A stretch of DNA of 52,550 nt from Streptomyces sp. CHD11 (GTDB taxonomy: Bacteria; Actinomycetota; Actinomycetes; Streptomycetales; Streptomycetaceae), in NCBI RefSeq assembly GCF_018638295.1, contig NZ_JABTTS010000037.1:31195-83744 (forward strand), read 5' to 3'. The position numbers were made by a program, and so were the translations under genes. Each line of letters opens with the position of its first letter. Within the stretch, counting starts at the first letter, position 1. Positions 27,571-35,391 of this stretch are shown in pieces. Under the pieces are notes generated by a model, which did no database searches, had not been told where the DNA came from, and worked only from the letters and a program-made list of their open reading frames with translations.

Positions 27571-28347
27571 ATGACCGGCGTGCTGACCGTCGACCACCCC
27601 CCGCGGCCCACCGCACCTCCCCGGTACACCGTCACCCTCGCCCGTGACGAGGAGGACGTACGGGCCGCCCAGCGGCTGCGCCACGACGTGTTCGCGGGCG
27701 AGCTGGGCGCCCAGCTGTCCGGCCCGCGGCCGGGGCTGGACGTCGATCCCTTCGACGCGTACTGCGACCATCTGCTCGTGCGTGAGGAGACGAGCGGACA
27801 GATCGTCGGCACCTACCGCCTGCTGCCGCCGGAACGCGCAGGGATCGCCGGACGGCTGTACGCGGAGGGTGAGTTCGACCTGTCGGCGCTGGACGCGCTG
27901 CGGCCCTCACTCGTCGAGGCCGGCCGCTCCTGCGTGCACCCGGACCACCGCGACGGCGCGGTCATCGGCCTCATCTGGGCGGGTATCGCCCGCTACATGA
28001 CCGACCGGGGCCACACCTGGCTGGCCGGATGCTGTTCCGTGCCGCTCGCCGACGGCGGCGCGCTCGCCTCCGCCACCTGGGAGCGGGTGCGCACCGGGCA
28101 CCTCGCGCCCGAGGAGTACCGGGTACGCCCGCTGCTGCCCTGGCGGCCGCGGAACACGGCATCCCCGGCCGTCCCCGCGCGGCTGCCGGCGCTGCTGCGC
28201 GGCTACCTCCGGCTCGGCGCCCGGGTCTGCGGGGAGCCCGCGCACGACGCCGGCTTCGGCGTCGCCGACTTCTACGTGCTGCTGTCGATGGACCGGGTCG
28301 ACCCCCGCTATCTGCGGCACTTCCTCTCCCTCGTCCCCGCCCGGTGA
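27571..28347 (+). CDS. olsB: L-ornithine N-acyltransferase (GNAT/hemolysin-like), OlsB
   Basis: The 258-residue protein begins with YTVTLARDEEDVRAAQRLRHDVFAGELGA and contains DPFDAYCDHLLVREE, IVGTYRLLPP, EAGRSCVHPDHRDG and HTWLAGCCSVPLAD, the pattern of OlsB-type acyl-ACP-dependent N-acyltransferases. OlsB attaches a 3-hydroxyacyl chain to ornithine to form lyso-ornithine lipid. AGGAGAG is well placed before ATG 27571; the frame is open upstream but lacks signals. Its stop overlaps the GTG of the acyltransferase gene. From memory it corresponds to S. coelicolor SCO0921. Confidence 0.85.
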   Translation: MTGVLTVDHPPRPTAPPRYTVTLARDEEDVRAAQRLRHDVFAGELGAQLSGPRPGLDVDPFDAYCDHLLVREETSGQIVGTYRLLPPERAGIAGRLYAEGEFDLSALDALRPSLVEAGRSCVHPDHRDGAVIGLIWAGIARYMTDRGHTWLAGCCSVPLADGGALASATWERVRTGHLAPEEYRVRPLLPWRPRNTASPAVPARLPALLRGYLRLGARVCGEPAHDAGFGVADFYVLLSMDRVDPRYLRHFLSLVPAR

Positions 28348-29180
28348 GTCTCCGGCCGCCGGGCGCGCCCTGCACCCCCCGCGGTTGTGTGGACCCCGGC
28401 GCGGGGGCGGCCGCCGTGCCGCCGGCCGTGCTGCGGCTCGCGGCGGTCGGGGTTCTGCTGTGCGCCGGGATCGCCCTGCTGCCGTTGCGCCGGCGGATCC
28501 CGGCGGGGGTGGTGCGCGGGTGGTGCCGGTGGCTGGTGCGGGCCGCGGGGGTCCGGGTCCGTATCGCCGGGACGGCCGCACCCACGGGCGGACTGCTGCT
28601 CGTCGCCAACCACATCTCGTGGCTGGACATACCCCTGCTCGCCGCGGTCCGCCCGGCCCGCATGCTGGCCAAGTCCGAGATACGGCGCTGGCCCGTGGCG
28701 GGGGCGCTGGCCGCCCGCTCCGGCGTGCTGTTCATCGACCGCGACCGGCCGCGTGGCCTGCCCGGCACGGTCGCCGCGCTCACCGGGATCCTGCGCGGCG
28801 GCGCGGCGGTCGCGGCGTTCCCCGAGGGGAGCACCTGGTGCGGCCGGGCCGGGGGCGGATTCCGCCGTGCGGTCTTCCAGGCCGCACTGGACGCCGGAGT
28901 GCCGGTGCAGCCGGTCCGTATCCGGTACGTGGACGCGCGGGGCGGGCCGGCCACCGCTCCCGCCTTCGTCGGGGACGACACCCTGCTCGCCTCGGTGTGG
29001 CGGGTGGTGTCGGCCCGTGGGGTGACCGCCGAGGTCGAAGTCCGGCCCGCCGTCCCGGCGGGGTGCCACCCCGACCGCCGCGCCCTGGCCCGAGCGGCAC
29101 AACCGCCGGCCGTCCCGCTCCGGGAGGTGCACCGGACGGGCACCCACGGGGGCGGGGACGGGCGCGGCCACCGTGAGTGA
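28344..29180 (+). CDS. olsA: Lyso-ornithine lipid O-acyltransferase (PlsC family), OlsA
   Basis: A 278-residue PlsC-type acyltransferase. After an N-terminal membrane segment (about 24-50) come the HX4D motif in NHISWLDIP, a central motif in GVLFIDRDRPRG, and AAFPEGSTW (motif III), then VPVQPVRIRY. It should add the second acyl chain to lyso-ornithine lipid at the inner membrane face, giving a phosphorus-free membrane lipid. The GTG start overlaps the olsB stop (GTGA). The C-terminal 40 residues are Pro/Gly/His-rich and poorly conserved in appearance. Confidence 0.85.
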   Translation: MSLRPPGAPCTPRGCVDPGAGAAAVPPAVLRLAAVGVLLCAGIALLPLRRRIPAGVVRGWCRWLVRAAGVRVRIAGTAAPTGGLLLVANHISWLDIPLLAAVRPARMLAKSEIRRWPVAGALAARSGVLFIDRDRPRGLPGTVAALTGILRGGAAVAAFPEGSTWCGRAGGGFRRAVFQAALDAGVPVQPVRIRYVDARGGPATAPAFVGDDTLLASVWRVVSARGVTAEVEVRPAVPAGCHPDRRALARAAQPPAVPLREVHRTGTHGGGDGRGHRE

Positions 29181-29283
29181 GCACTATCGAAAATTCAGTG
29201 CAATTTGTTACATAGAGGCTGTTTTCGGTCAACTGATCAGGAGAACCGGAGAGGAGCGATCCCCGAAAGGAGGGTGATGGACG

Positions 29284-30273
29284 ATGATCACCCGCGAAGA
29301 GATCTCTACCCTGCTGGATCACCCCGTGTACGACGGGGACGGCAACAAGATCGGCGACGCGAAGCACGTCTTCCTCGACGACGCGAGTGGACGCCCCGAG
29401 TGGGTGACCGTCAAGACGGGCATGTTCGGTTCCAGCGAGTCGTTCGTGCCCATGCGCGACGCCGCCCTGGTGAAGGACCACCTCGAGGTCCCCTACCCCA
29501 AGGACAAGATCAAGGGCGCGCCCAGCGTCGACATCGATGCGGGCGGCCACCTCTCGGTGGACGAGGAGCAACGCCTGTACGAGTACTACGGCATCAACTG
29601 GGACTCGGTCCTGGCCGACCCCGCGCAGGACGACCGGACGGGCGGCACGGGACGGACCGGTACGGGCACGGCCGGGGCGGCGGGTGCCGCGGGTGCCGCG
29701 GGCGCGGCCGGAGCGGCGGGTGCCGCCGGACGCCGGGGCGACGCCTCCCGGACAGCCGGCGCGCCGGGCAGTACCGGAAAGCCGGGCATGGCCGGGACCC
29801 AGGGCGCGGGCGCCGCGGGACGCCGGGGCGAGACCCGCACCGGACCGCGCGACGACGCCATGACCCGCTCCGAGGAGCAGATGCACGTCGGCGTCGAACG
29901 GCGCGAGTCCGGACACGCCCGGCTCCGCAAGTACGTGGTCACCGAGGAGGTCCAGCAGAGCGTGCCCGTGAGCCACGAGGAAGTACGGGTGGAGCGCGAG
30001 CCGATCACCGAGGCCAACCGGGGCGACGCCCTGGAGGGCCCGGAGATCTCCGAGGCCGAGCACGAGGTCACCCTGCATGAGGAACGCCCCGTCGTGACGA
30101 CCGAGACGGTCCCGGTGGAGCGGGTCCGGATGACCACGGAGGAGAAGTCGCAGGACGAGACCGTGCGCGGCCGGGTCCGCAAGGAGCGCATCGAGGCCGA
30201 GACGGAGATGACCGAGGAGGAGGGCACCGGACGCCGGGGCCGTGACGTCCCCGGGAAGGGCAGGGAGCGGTAG
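29284..30273 (+). CDS. PRC-barrel and DUF2382 domain protein with Gly/Ala linker
   Basis: A 329-residue soluble protein. The N-terminal PRC-barrel (1-85: DHPVYDGDGNKIGDAKHVFLDD, PEWVTVKTGMFG) is joined through an YEYYGINW segment to a low-complexity tract of repeated Ala-Gly-Ala units (about 125-200). The C-terminal DUF2382 domain (about 205-315) has GHARLRKYVVTEEVQQSVPVSHEEVRVEREPI and HEERPVVTTETVPVERV. This combination is common in stress-associated proteins of Actinobacteria; the molecular role is unknown. AGGAGG lies about 10 bases before ATG. The 100-base AT-rich gap upstream (29181-29283), with CGAAAA/TTTTCG arms, probably contains the promoter. Confidence 0.85.
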   Translation: MITREEISTLLDHPVYDGDGNKIGDAKHVFLDDASGRPEWVTVKTGMFGSSESFVPMRDAALVKDHLEVPYPKDKIKGAPSVDIDAGGHLSVDEEQRLYEYYGINWDSVLADPAQDDRTGGTGRTGTGTAGAAGAAGAAGAAGAAGAAGRRGDASRTAGAPGSTGKPGMAGTQGAGAAGRRGETRTGPRDDAMTRSEEQMHVGVERRESGHARLRKYVVTEEVQQSVPVSHEEVRVEREPITEANRGDALEGPEISEAEHEVTLHEERPVVTTETVPVERVRMTTEEKSQDETVRGRVRKERIEAETEMTEEEGTGRRGRDVPGKGRER

Positions 30274-30288
30274 CCGCTCCCCCTCCCC

Positions 30289-30322
30289 GCGATGCGCCGG
30301 TGACCCGTCACCGGCGCATCGC
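30289..30322. terminator. Strong bidirectional terminator overlapping a stop codon
   Basis: A perfect 15-base stem (30289-30303 with 30308-30322) with the loop CCCG lies 15 bases after the PRC-barrel stop. Its right arm contains the stop codon of the converging LLM oxidoreductase gene. Confidence 0.75.
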
Positions 30323-31327
30323 GCTGCCCCCGAGCCCCGCGACAGCGGCGAGCCGCCGGTAGGAGTCCAGCAGCGCCTCCCGGTCGTAGGTGCTCGTGGT
30401 GACCAGGACCTCCTGGGCGCCCGTGTCCCTGAGGACCGACTCCAGTTCGCGCGCCACCTCCTCCGCGGTACCGGCGAGCTGACCGGCCAGCCCCGCCCGG
30501 TAGAGGTCCCGCTCCTTCCCGGTCATGGCGAGCGTCTCGACACGTTCGGCGGGCGGCAGCGGCGGGAAGGTGCCGTGGGTCCGGGAGTGCGCCATCGACC
30601 AGGCCTCCGGGATCAGCAGCCGCCGGGCCGTCTCGGACGTGCCGGCCACCGCGACCGTGCCGGAGACGACGACGTACGGCTCGTCCGCCCACGGCGAGGG
30701 ACGGAACCGTTCGCGATAGTGATCGATGCCGCGCCGCATCCGGTCACGGTCACGGAGATCACCGATGACCATCGGCAGTCCCGCGCGGGCCGCGACGGCG
30801 GCGCCCTCGCCCATGGCGAGCACGAACGGCGGCACGCTCAGCCCTTCGGCCGGCCGGGCGTGCACCCCGGTGGGGGAGGTGCCCAGGAACCAGCCGAGCA
30901 GCTCGTCGAGCTGGGCGGCGAAGTCCTCCGCGTCGCCCCTGTCGCGGCCCAGCGCCCTGCGTACCCCGTCGGTGAAGCCGACCGAGCGGCCCAGACCCAT
31001 GTCGACGCGCCCCGGGAACAGCGATTCGAGCACCCCGAACTGCTCGGCCACGACGAGCGGCCGGTGGTTGGGCAGCATCACCCCGCCGGTGCCGACGCGG
31101 ATCGTCCGGGTCGCCCCCGCGACGGCGGCGGCCAGCACGGTCGGCGCCGAACCGGCGACTCCCGGCACCCCGTGGTGTTCGGACACCCAGAACCGGTGGT
31201 AGCCGAGCCGCTCCGCCTCGCGCGCCAGGGCGACGGTGTCGCGCAGTGCCTCGGGGCCGGTGTGCCCCTCGCGCGTGCGGGAACGGTCGAGGACGGAGAA
31301 GCGCACCGGGGCGAAGACGGAACTCAT
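30308..31327 (-). CDS. LLM-class (luciferase-like) flavin-dependent oxidoreductase
   Basis: A 339-residue TIM-barrel protein of the bacterial luciferase-like group. FSVLDRSRTREGHTGPEALRDTVALAREAERLGYHRFWVSEHHGVPGVAGSAP is typical of the short LLM subfamily, as are RVGTGGVMLPNHRPLVVAEQFGVLESLFPGR and MGLGRSVG. It is expected to bind FMN or F420 as a hydride carrier; the cofactor and substrate cannot be told from motifs. The start at 31327 (MSSVFAPVRF) is preceded by a weak ACGAGG. It is divergent from the HAD phosphatase gene with 61 bases between starts. Confidence 0.87.
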   Translation of the reverse strand: MSSVFAPVRFSVLDRSRTREGHTGPEALRDTVALAREAERLGYHRFWVSEHHGVPGVAGSAPTVLAAAVAGATRTIRVGTGGVMLPNHRPLVVAEQFGVLESLFPGRVDMGLGRSVGFTDGVRRALGRDRGDAEDFAAQLDELLGWFLGTSPTGVHARPAEGLSVPPFVLAMGEGAAVAARAGLPMVIGDLRDRDRMRRGIDHYRERFRPSPWADEPYVVVSGTVAVAGTSETARRLLIPEAWSMAHSRTHGTFPPLPPAERVETLAMTGKERDLYRAGLAGQLAGTAEEVARELESVLRDTGAQEVLVTTSTYDREALLDSYRRLAAVAGLGGSAMRR

Positions 31328-31375
31328 GCCTCGTTCAACACCCGGCGGCCCGGGAGATTCCGCCCCGCCGGTGAT

Positions 31376-31381
31376 TAGGGT
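31376..31381 (+). promoter_or_regulatory. -10 hexamer TAGGGT of a leaderless transcript
   Basis: TAGGGT ends 7 bases before the GTG at 31389, the spacing expected if transcription starts at the first base of the coding sequence. No clear -35 is seen. Confidence 0.5.
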
Positions 31382-31388
31382 GGAGGGT

Positions 31389-31880
31389 GTGACCGACCGC
31401 AACGAGGTGCCGCTGGCCGTGTTCGATCTCGACAACACCCTCGCCGACACCGCGCACCGGCAGCGCTTCCTGGAGCGCAGGCCGCGCGACTGGGACGGCT
31501 TCTTCGCCGCGGCCCCGCAGGACCCGCCGCTCGCCGCAGGTGTGGCGCTGGTGCGACGCAGCGCGCGGGAGTGCGACATCGTCTACCTCACCGGGCGGCC
31601 CGAGCGCTGCCGGCGCGACACTCTGGACTGGCTCAGGGCCCAGGGCCTGCCGGAAGGCGAGGTGCACATGCGCGGCAACGCCGACCGCCGGCCGGCCCGG
31701 CACACCAAACTGGCGATCCTGCGCCGCCTCGCCCGCACCCGCGAGGTCCGCGTCCTCGTGGACGACGACGAACTGGTCTGCCAGGACGCCCGGCGGGCCG
31801 GTTTCACCGTCGTCCAGGCCCGCTGGGCCACACCGTCGAAGCCGCTGAAGGACGCTCAGGAGCGTGAGGGCCGGACCTGA
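31389..31880 (+). CDS. HAD-superfamily phosphatase, probably leaderless
   Basis: A 163-residue HAD-like hydrolase. AVFDLDNTLADT carries the nucleophile Asp13 and acid Asp15. YLTGRPERCRRDTLDWL gives motif II, HTKLAILRRLA the motif III lysine, and VLVDDDELVCQDARRAG the metal-binding acids. It resembles small polynucleotide-kinase or acid-phosphatase-like members, but the substrate is unknown. GTG 31389 is preferred: GGAGG is too close to serve it, while a -10 hexamer sits 7 bases upstream, so the mRNA probably begins with the codon itself. GTG at 31371 or 31380 is possible in the same frame. Confidence 0.8.
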   Translation: MTDRNEVPLAVFDLDNTLADTAHRQRFLERRPRDWDGFFAAAPQDPPLAAGVALVRRSARECDIVYLTGRPERCRRDTLDWLRAQGLPEGEVHMRGNADRRPARHTKLAILRRLARTREVRVLVDDDELVCQDARRAGFTVVQARWATPSKPLKDAQEREGRT

Positions 31881-31892
31881 GCGCCGGCGGAC

Positions 31893-32108
31893 TCAGTCCG
31901 TCTCCTCCAGCCGGAAGCCGACCTTCAGACCCACCTGCCAGTGCGCGATCCGCCCCTCCTCGATCTGGCCGCGCACCTGGGTCACCTCGAACCAGTCCAG
32001 GTTGCGCAGGGTCTGCGACGCGCGCCCGATGCCGTTGCGCACGGCCGCGTCGACGCCCTCGGGCGAGGTTCCGACGATCTCCGTGACCCGGTAGGTGTGC
32101 TCCGACAT
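31893..32108 (-). CDS. Dodecin, flavin-binding dodecamer protein
   Basis: A 71-residue protein with the dodecin signature: EHTYRVTEIVGTSPEGVDAAVRNGIGRASQTLRNLDWFEV, then GRIAHWQVGLKVGFRLEE. The conserved Trp in LDWFEV normally stacks with the bound flavin. Dodecins form hollow twelve-subunit spheres that store or buffer flavins and, in Streptomyces, possibly coenzyme A. GAGGAG is well placed before the ATG at 32108. It converges with the HAD gene, 12 bases between stops. A flavin-storage role would suit the nearby LLM oxidoreductase, but no operon links them. Confidence 0.93.
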   Translation of the reverse strand: MSEHTYRVTEIVGTSPEGVDAAVRNGIGRASQTLRNLDWFEVTQVRGQIEEGRIAHWQVGLKVGFRLEETD

Positions 32109-32230
32109 GCTGTTGCTCCTCTCCCCGGCGGGCCGTCCGACTCCACGGGGCGCCGCCTGTGTCACACGTCACTCCACCGTGCCCTACCGCGCCCCGGAGC
32201 GCGAGACGTCGCCACCGTTCGCCTGACGGC

Positions 32231-32259
32231 TTGACCTACTCATTGGTCCATACCAAGAT
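32231..32259 (+). promoter_or_regulatory. Promoter with GntR/DasR-like operator
   Basis: A -35 TTGACC (32231-32236) and a -10-like CAAGAT (32254-32259) are 17 bases apart. Between and overlapping them is the palindrome TTGGTCCATACCAA (32243-32256), similar to the TGGTCTAGACCA core of DasR sites and chitinase-promoter repeats. Binding there would block polymerase at the sugar-binding lipoprotein gene. Confidence 0.55.
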
Positions 32260-32339
32260 GCTGGTCACCCGCCCGAGCTACCGCTCGCCCCCCACGTCGG
32301 GCCCCCCGCCCTGTCCGTCAGACAGAAACAGGACCCTTC

Positions 32340-33593
32340 GTGAGACGCCGTCTGCTCGCCCTCGTCTGTGTATCCGCGACCCTGCTCGGCGGGTGCGGTC
32401 TGATGCCCGGCAGCGAAACGCAACGGCGCACGGTCACCGTGTGGTTGATGCAGCACAGTGCCTCCCAGGAGTACCTGGACCGTTTCACGGAGGAGTTCGA
32501 GAGCGAGCACGCGGGCATCGAACTCGACATCCGGATCCAGGAATGGACCGGCATCGGCGAGAAGGTGCAACAGGCGCTGCGGACGGGCGGATCGGAAGGC
32601 CCCGACGTCATCGAGGTCGGCAACACCCAGGTGGCCACATACGCGGAGGGCGACCGGCTGGTCGACCTCACCCTGGAGTCCATGCGGGACTGGGGCCGCG
32701 ACGACTGGCTGCCCGGCCTCGCCGAACCCGGCCAGTGGGGCTCCCAGCAGTACGGCATCCCCTGGTACGCCGCCAACCGCGTCGTCATCTACCGCAAGGA
32801 CCTCTTCCGGGAGGCCGGCATCACCGAACCGCCGAAGAACCAGGACGAATGGCTCACCGCCACCGAAGAGCTCAACACCGGGGACCAGCAGGGCATCTAC
32901 CTCGCCGGGCAGGACTGGTACACGCTCGCCGGCTTCATCTGGGAGGAAGGCGGAGAACTCGCCACGGAGCGCAGCGGCGTCTGGAGCGGCACACTCGACA
33001 GCCCGGCGGCGCTGCGCGGGATGGACTTCTACCGCCGGCTCCAGAAGCTCGGCGACGGACCCGTCGACTCCGACGAGGAACACCCGCCGCAGGCAGGCGT
33101 GTTCGCCGACGGAAACGTCGCACAGATCGTGGCCGTACCGGGGCTGGCCAGCGCCATCCTGCAGCAGAACCCGCAACTGAAGGGCGAACTGGGGTACTTC
33201 CCCGTACCCGGCAAGAAGACCGGCACTCCGGGTGCCGTCTTCACCGGCGGTTCGGACCTCGTCGTCCCCGCGAAGACCGATGACACGGACGCCGCCATCG
33301 AGGTCGTCGCCGCGCTCACCGGCGCCCGCTGGAACACCGAACTGGCCCGCACCATGAACTACGTGCCCAACAAGGCCGGTCTGGCCGACTCGGTGGCGGA
33401 GGAGGAGGGAGTCGCGGCCATGGCGGCCGGAGCCGCGCAGGGCCGGGCAACCCCCAGCACACCCCAGTGGAGCGCGGTGGAGGCGGACAACCCGATCAAG
33501 GAGTACATGACGAAGGTGCTCACCGGCGCCGACCCGGCCACCGAGGCCGAGCGCGCCGCCGAGCGCGTCACCGACGCCCTGGCCTTCGACTAG
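32340..33593 (+). CDS. ABC transporter sugar-binding lipoprotein, orphan
   Basis: A 417-residue extracellular solute-binding protein of the carbohydrate family 1 type. The signal peptide ends in the lipobox LLGGC (Cys19). The mature part shows TVTVWLMQHSASQEYLDRFTEEFE, GPDVIEVGNTQVATYA, YGIPWYAANRVVIYRKDLF and GGSDLVVPAKTDD. No permease or ATPase gene is adjacent, so it must share membrane partners encoded elsewhere. MsiK-type shared ATPases are common in Streptomyces, which is background knowledge. The GTG start has AGGA upstream. The operator-like palindrome in its promoter hints at amino-sugar or chitin-derived control. Its stop is 36 bases from the egtD stop. Confidence 0.88.
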   Translation: MRRRLLALVCVSATLLGGCGLMPGSETQRRTVTVWLMQHSASQEYLDRFTEEFESEHAGIELDIRIQEWTGIGEKVQQALRTGGSEGPDVIEVGNTQVATYAEGDRLVDLTLESMRDWGRDDWLPGLAEPGQWGSQQYGIPWYAANRVVIYRKDLFREAGITEPPKNQDEWLTATEELNTGDQQGIYLAGQDWYTLAGFIWEEGGELATERSGVWSGTLDSPAALRGMDFYRRLQKLGDGPVDSDEEHPPQAGVFADGNVAQIVAVPGLASAILQQNPQLKGELGYFPVPGKKTGTPGAVFTGGSDLVVPAKTDDTDAAIEVVAALTGARWNTELARTMNYVPNKAGLADSVAEEEGVAAMAAGAAQGRATPSTPQWSAVEADNPIKEYMTKVLTGADPATEAERAAERVTDALAFD

Positions 33594-33605
33594 GGTCTTC
33601 TGTCC

Positions 33606-33646
33606 GGGTCACCCTCACCGGGTCACCCTCACCGGGCCACGCTCAG
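33606..33646. repeat. 14-base tandem repeat at the egtD 3' end
   Basis: GGGTCACCCTCACC occurs twice in tandem (33606-33633), followed by a degenerate third copy. The second copy contains the egtD stop codon, so repeat slippage could alter the egtD C-terminus. Confidence 0.65.
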
Positions 33647-34591
33647 TGACAGCGCGAACCGCTGCTTCTCGTCCGTCCACCACCGGGTCAACTCCAGTCT
33701 CGCGGCCGACAGCTCCGCCCGGACCCCGTCCTGCCGGAACTTCGCCGACACCTCGGTGCGCACCTCCTCACCCGCGGTGAAATCAACGGCGAGTTCCAGG
33801 GCGGGGATCTTCACCGTCTGCGCGGTCCGGGAGCGCAGCCTCATCTCGATCCACTCCCGCCGGGCGTCCCACACCGCCACATGACCGAAGGCCTCCGGAT
33901 CGAAGTCGGCGCCCAGTTCGCGGTTGATGACGGCCAGGACATTCCGGTTGAACGCTGCCGTCACTCCCGCGGCGTCGTCGTACGCCCGGACCAGTACCCT
34001 CTCGTCCTTCACCAGGTCGGTGCCCAGCAGCAGGGCGTCACCCGGGGCGAGCAGGGCCCGGACGGAGGCGAGGAAGGCGGCACGTTCGGCCGGCAGCAGA
34101 TTGCCGACCGTGCCGCCGAGGAACGCCACCAGCCGCGGCCCCGGAGTGCCCGGCAGGGCCAGCCGTGCGGTGAAGTCGGCGATCAGGGCGTGCACGTCGA
34201 GTCCGGGACGCCCGGCGGCCAGCGCCTGCCCCGCCCGGGTGAGGGCGCTCTCGCTGACGTCGACGGGAACGTAGGTGTGCAGCCCGGTGAGCGCGTCGAG
34301 CAGATACCGCGTCTTCTCCGAGGAACCGGAGCCCAGTTCGACCAGGGTGCGGGCCCCGGACGCCTCGGCGATCTCACCGGCGCGGGTGCGCAGGATCTCA
34401 CGCTCGGCACGGGTCGGGTAGTACTCGGGCAGCCCGGTGATCTCCTCGAAGAGTTCGCTGCCCCGGGCGTCGTAGAACCACTTCGGCGGCAGCGTCCTGG
34501 GGCTGCCCGTCAGGCCCGCGCGGACGTCGGCGCGCAGGGCGGCGCCGGTGGTGTCCTCGGGCAGGGTGCGGGTGAGACGGAACGGACTCAC
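33629..34591 (-). CDS. egtD: L-histidine N-alpha-methyltransferase EgtD
   Basis: A 320-residue SAM-dependent methyltransferase that converts histidine to hercynine, the committed step of ergothioneine synthesis. LPPKWFYDARGSELFEEITGLPEYYPTRAE is highly characteristic of EgtD, followed by LVELGSGSSEKTRYLLDAL (SAM loop), YVPVDVSESAL, FLGGTVGNL and LLGTDLVKD. It is the last gene of egtA-egtB-egtC-egtD. The GTG start at 34591 overlaps the egtC stop (GTGA), implying translational coupling. Confidence 0.94.
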   Translation of the reverse strand: MSPFRLTRTLPEDTTGAALRADVRAGLTGSPRTLPPKWFYDARGSELFEEITGLPEYYPTRAEREILRTRAGEIAEASGARTLVELGSGSSEKTRYLLDALTGLHTYVPVDVSESALTRAGQALAAGRPGLDVHALIADFTARLALPGTPGPRLVAFLGGTVGNLLPAERAAFLASVRALLAPGDALLLGTDLVKDERVLVRAYDDAAGVTAAFNRNVLAVINRELGADFDPEAFGHVAVWDARREWIEMRLRSRTAQTVKIPALELAVDFTAGEEVRTEVSAKFRQDGVRAELSAARLELTRWWTDEKQRFALSLSVAR

Positions 34592-35391
34592 GTAAGGGGC
34601 TCCCTCGACGGTGCGGGCGCGCCGGCGGACGACAGGGCGTCGCCGGGCTCCTTGAGCGGGGTCAGCAGGACGTCCGTGGCGCTCGCGGCGAGCAGGGTGC
34701 GGTCGGGGACCTCGCGCCAGTGCGGATCGTCGTCGTAGGGCTCGGAGGCCACGACGACGCCGCCGCCGGTCCGCGTGAGGTACCACAGGGTGTCGCCCCA
34801 GGCGGTCGCGGTGACCGTGTCCCCGTTGGTGAGCAGCAGGTTGAGCCGGGAGGCGGGGGCCGCCCCGGCGACATCCAGGACCGTGTCGGCCAGCGCCTGC
34901 CCCTCCTCGTCGCCGGCCCTCAGCCGGGCCAGCACCAGCGCCCACACGAACGCGGAGTCGTTGCGGGCCTCGAGCGACAGCACGTCCTCGGCGGGCAGGG
35001 AGGCCACCAGCGGCGCGAGCGAGCCCGGCCAGCCGGGCACCGCCCCGTTGTGGCTGAACAGCCACGTCCCGGCCGCGAACGGGGCCGCCGCGGCCTCCGC
35101 GTCGGCGCCCGAGAGGGTCGCGTCCCGTACGGCGGCCAGCAGCGCCCCGGTGCGTACGACACGGGCGAGGTCCGCGAACGACCGGTCGGCCCAGATGGGT
35201 CCGGCCCTGCGGTACCGGGCGGGCACCGGATCTCCCCCGGCGTACCAGCCCACACCGAATCCGTCGGCGTTGACCGTGCCGTACCGCTGCCGCCGGGGTT
35301 CCCAGGACTGCCGGTAGAGGCCGTGCGCCGGCGTCACCAGCAGGTCCTCCACTGCTTCACCTGGTCCCAGGTAAGCGAGGTGACGGCACAT
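34588..35391 (-). CDS. egtC: Gamma-glutamyl-hercynylcysteine sulfoxide hydrolase EgtC
   Basis: A 267-residue class II glutamine-amidotransferase-like (Ntn) hydrolase. It begins MCRHLAYLGP, with Cys2 as nucleophile after Met removal. VNADGFGVGWY, WLFSHNGAVPGW and ARNDSAFVWALVLARL are the expected active-site segments. It removes the gamma-glutamyl group from the EgtB product. The ATG shares one base with the egtB stop, and its own stop overlaps egtD. The frame extends far upstream, but the conserved MCRH start fixes the N-terminus. Confidence 0.93.
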   Translation of the reverse strand: MCRHLAYLGPGEAVEDLLVTPAHGLYRQSWEPRRQRYGTVNADGFGVGWYAGGDPVPARYRRAGPIWADRSFADLARVVRTGALLAAVRDATLSGADAEAAAAPFAAGTWLFSHNGAVPGWPGSLAPLVASLPAEDVLSLEARNDSAFVWALVLARLRAGDEEGQALADTVLDVAGAAPASRLNLLLTNGDTVTATAWGDTLWYLTRTGGGVVVASEPYDDDPHWREVPDRTLLAASATDVLLTPLKEPGDALSSAGAPAPSREPLT

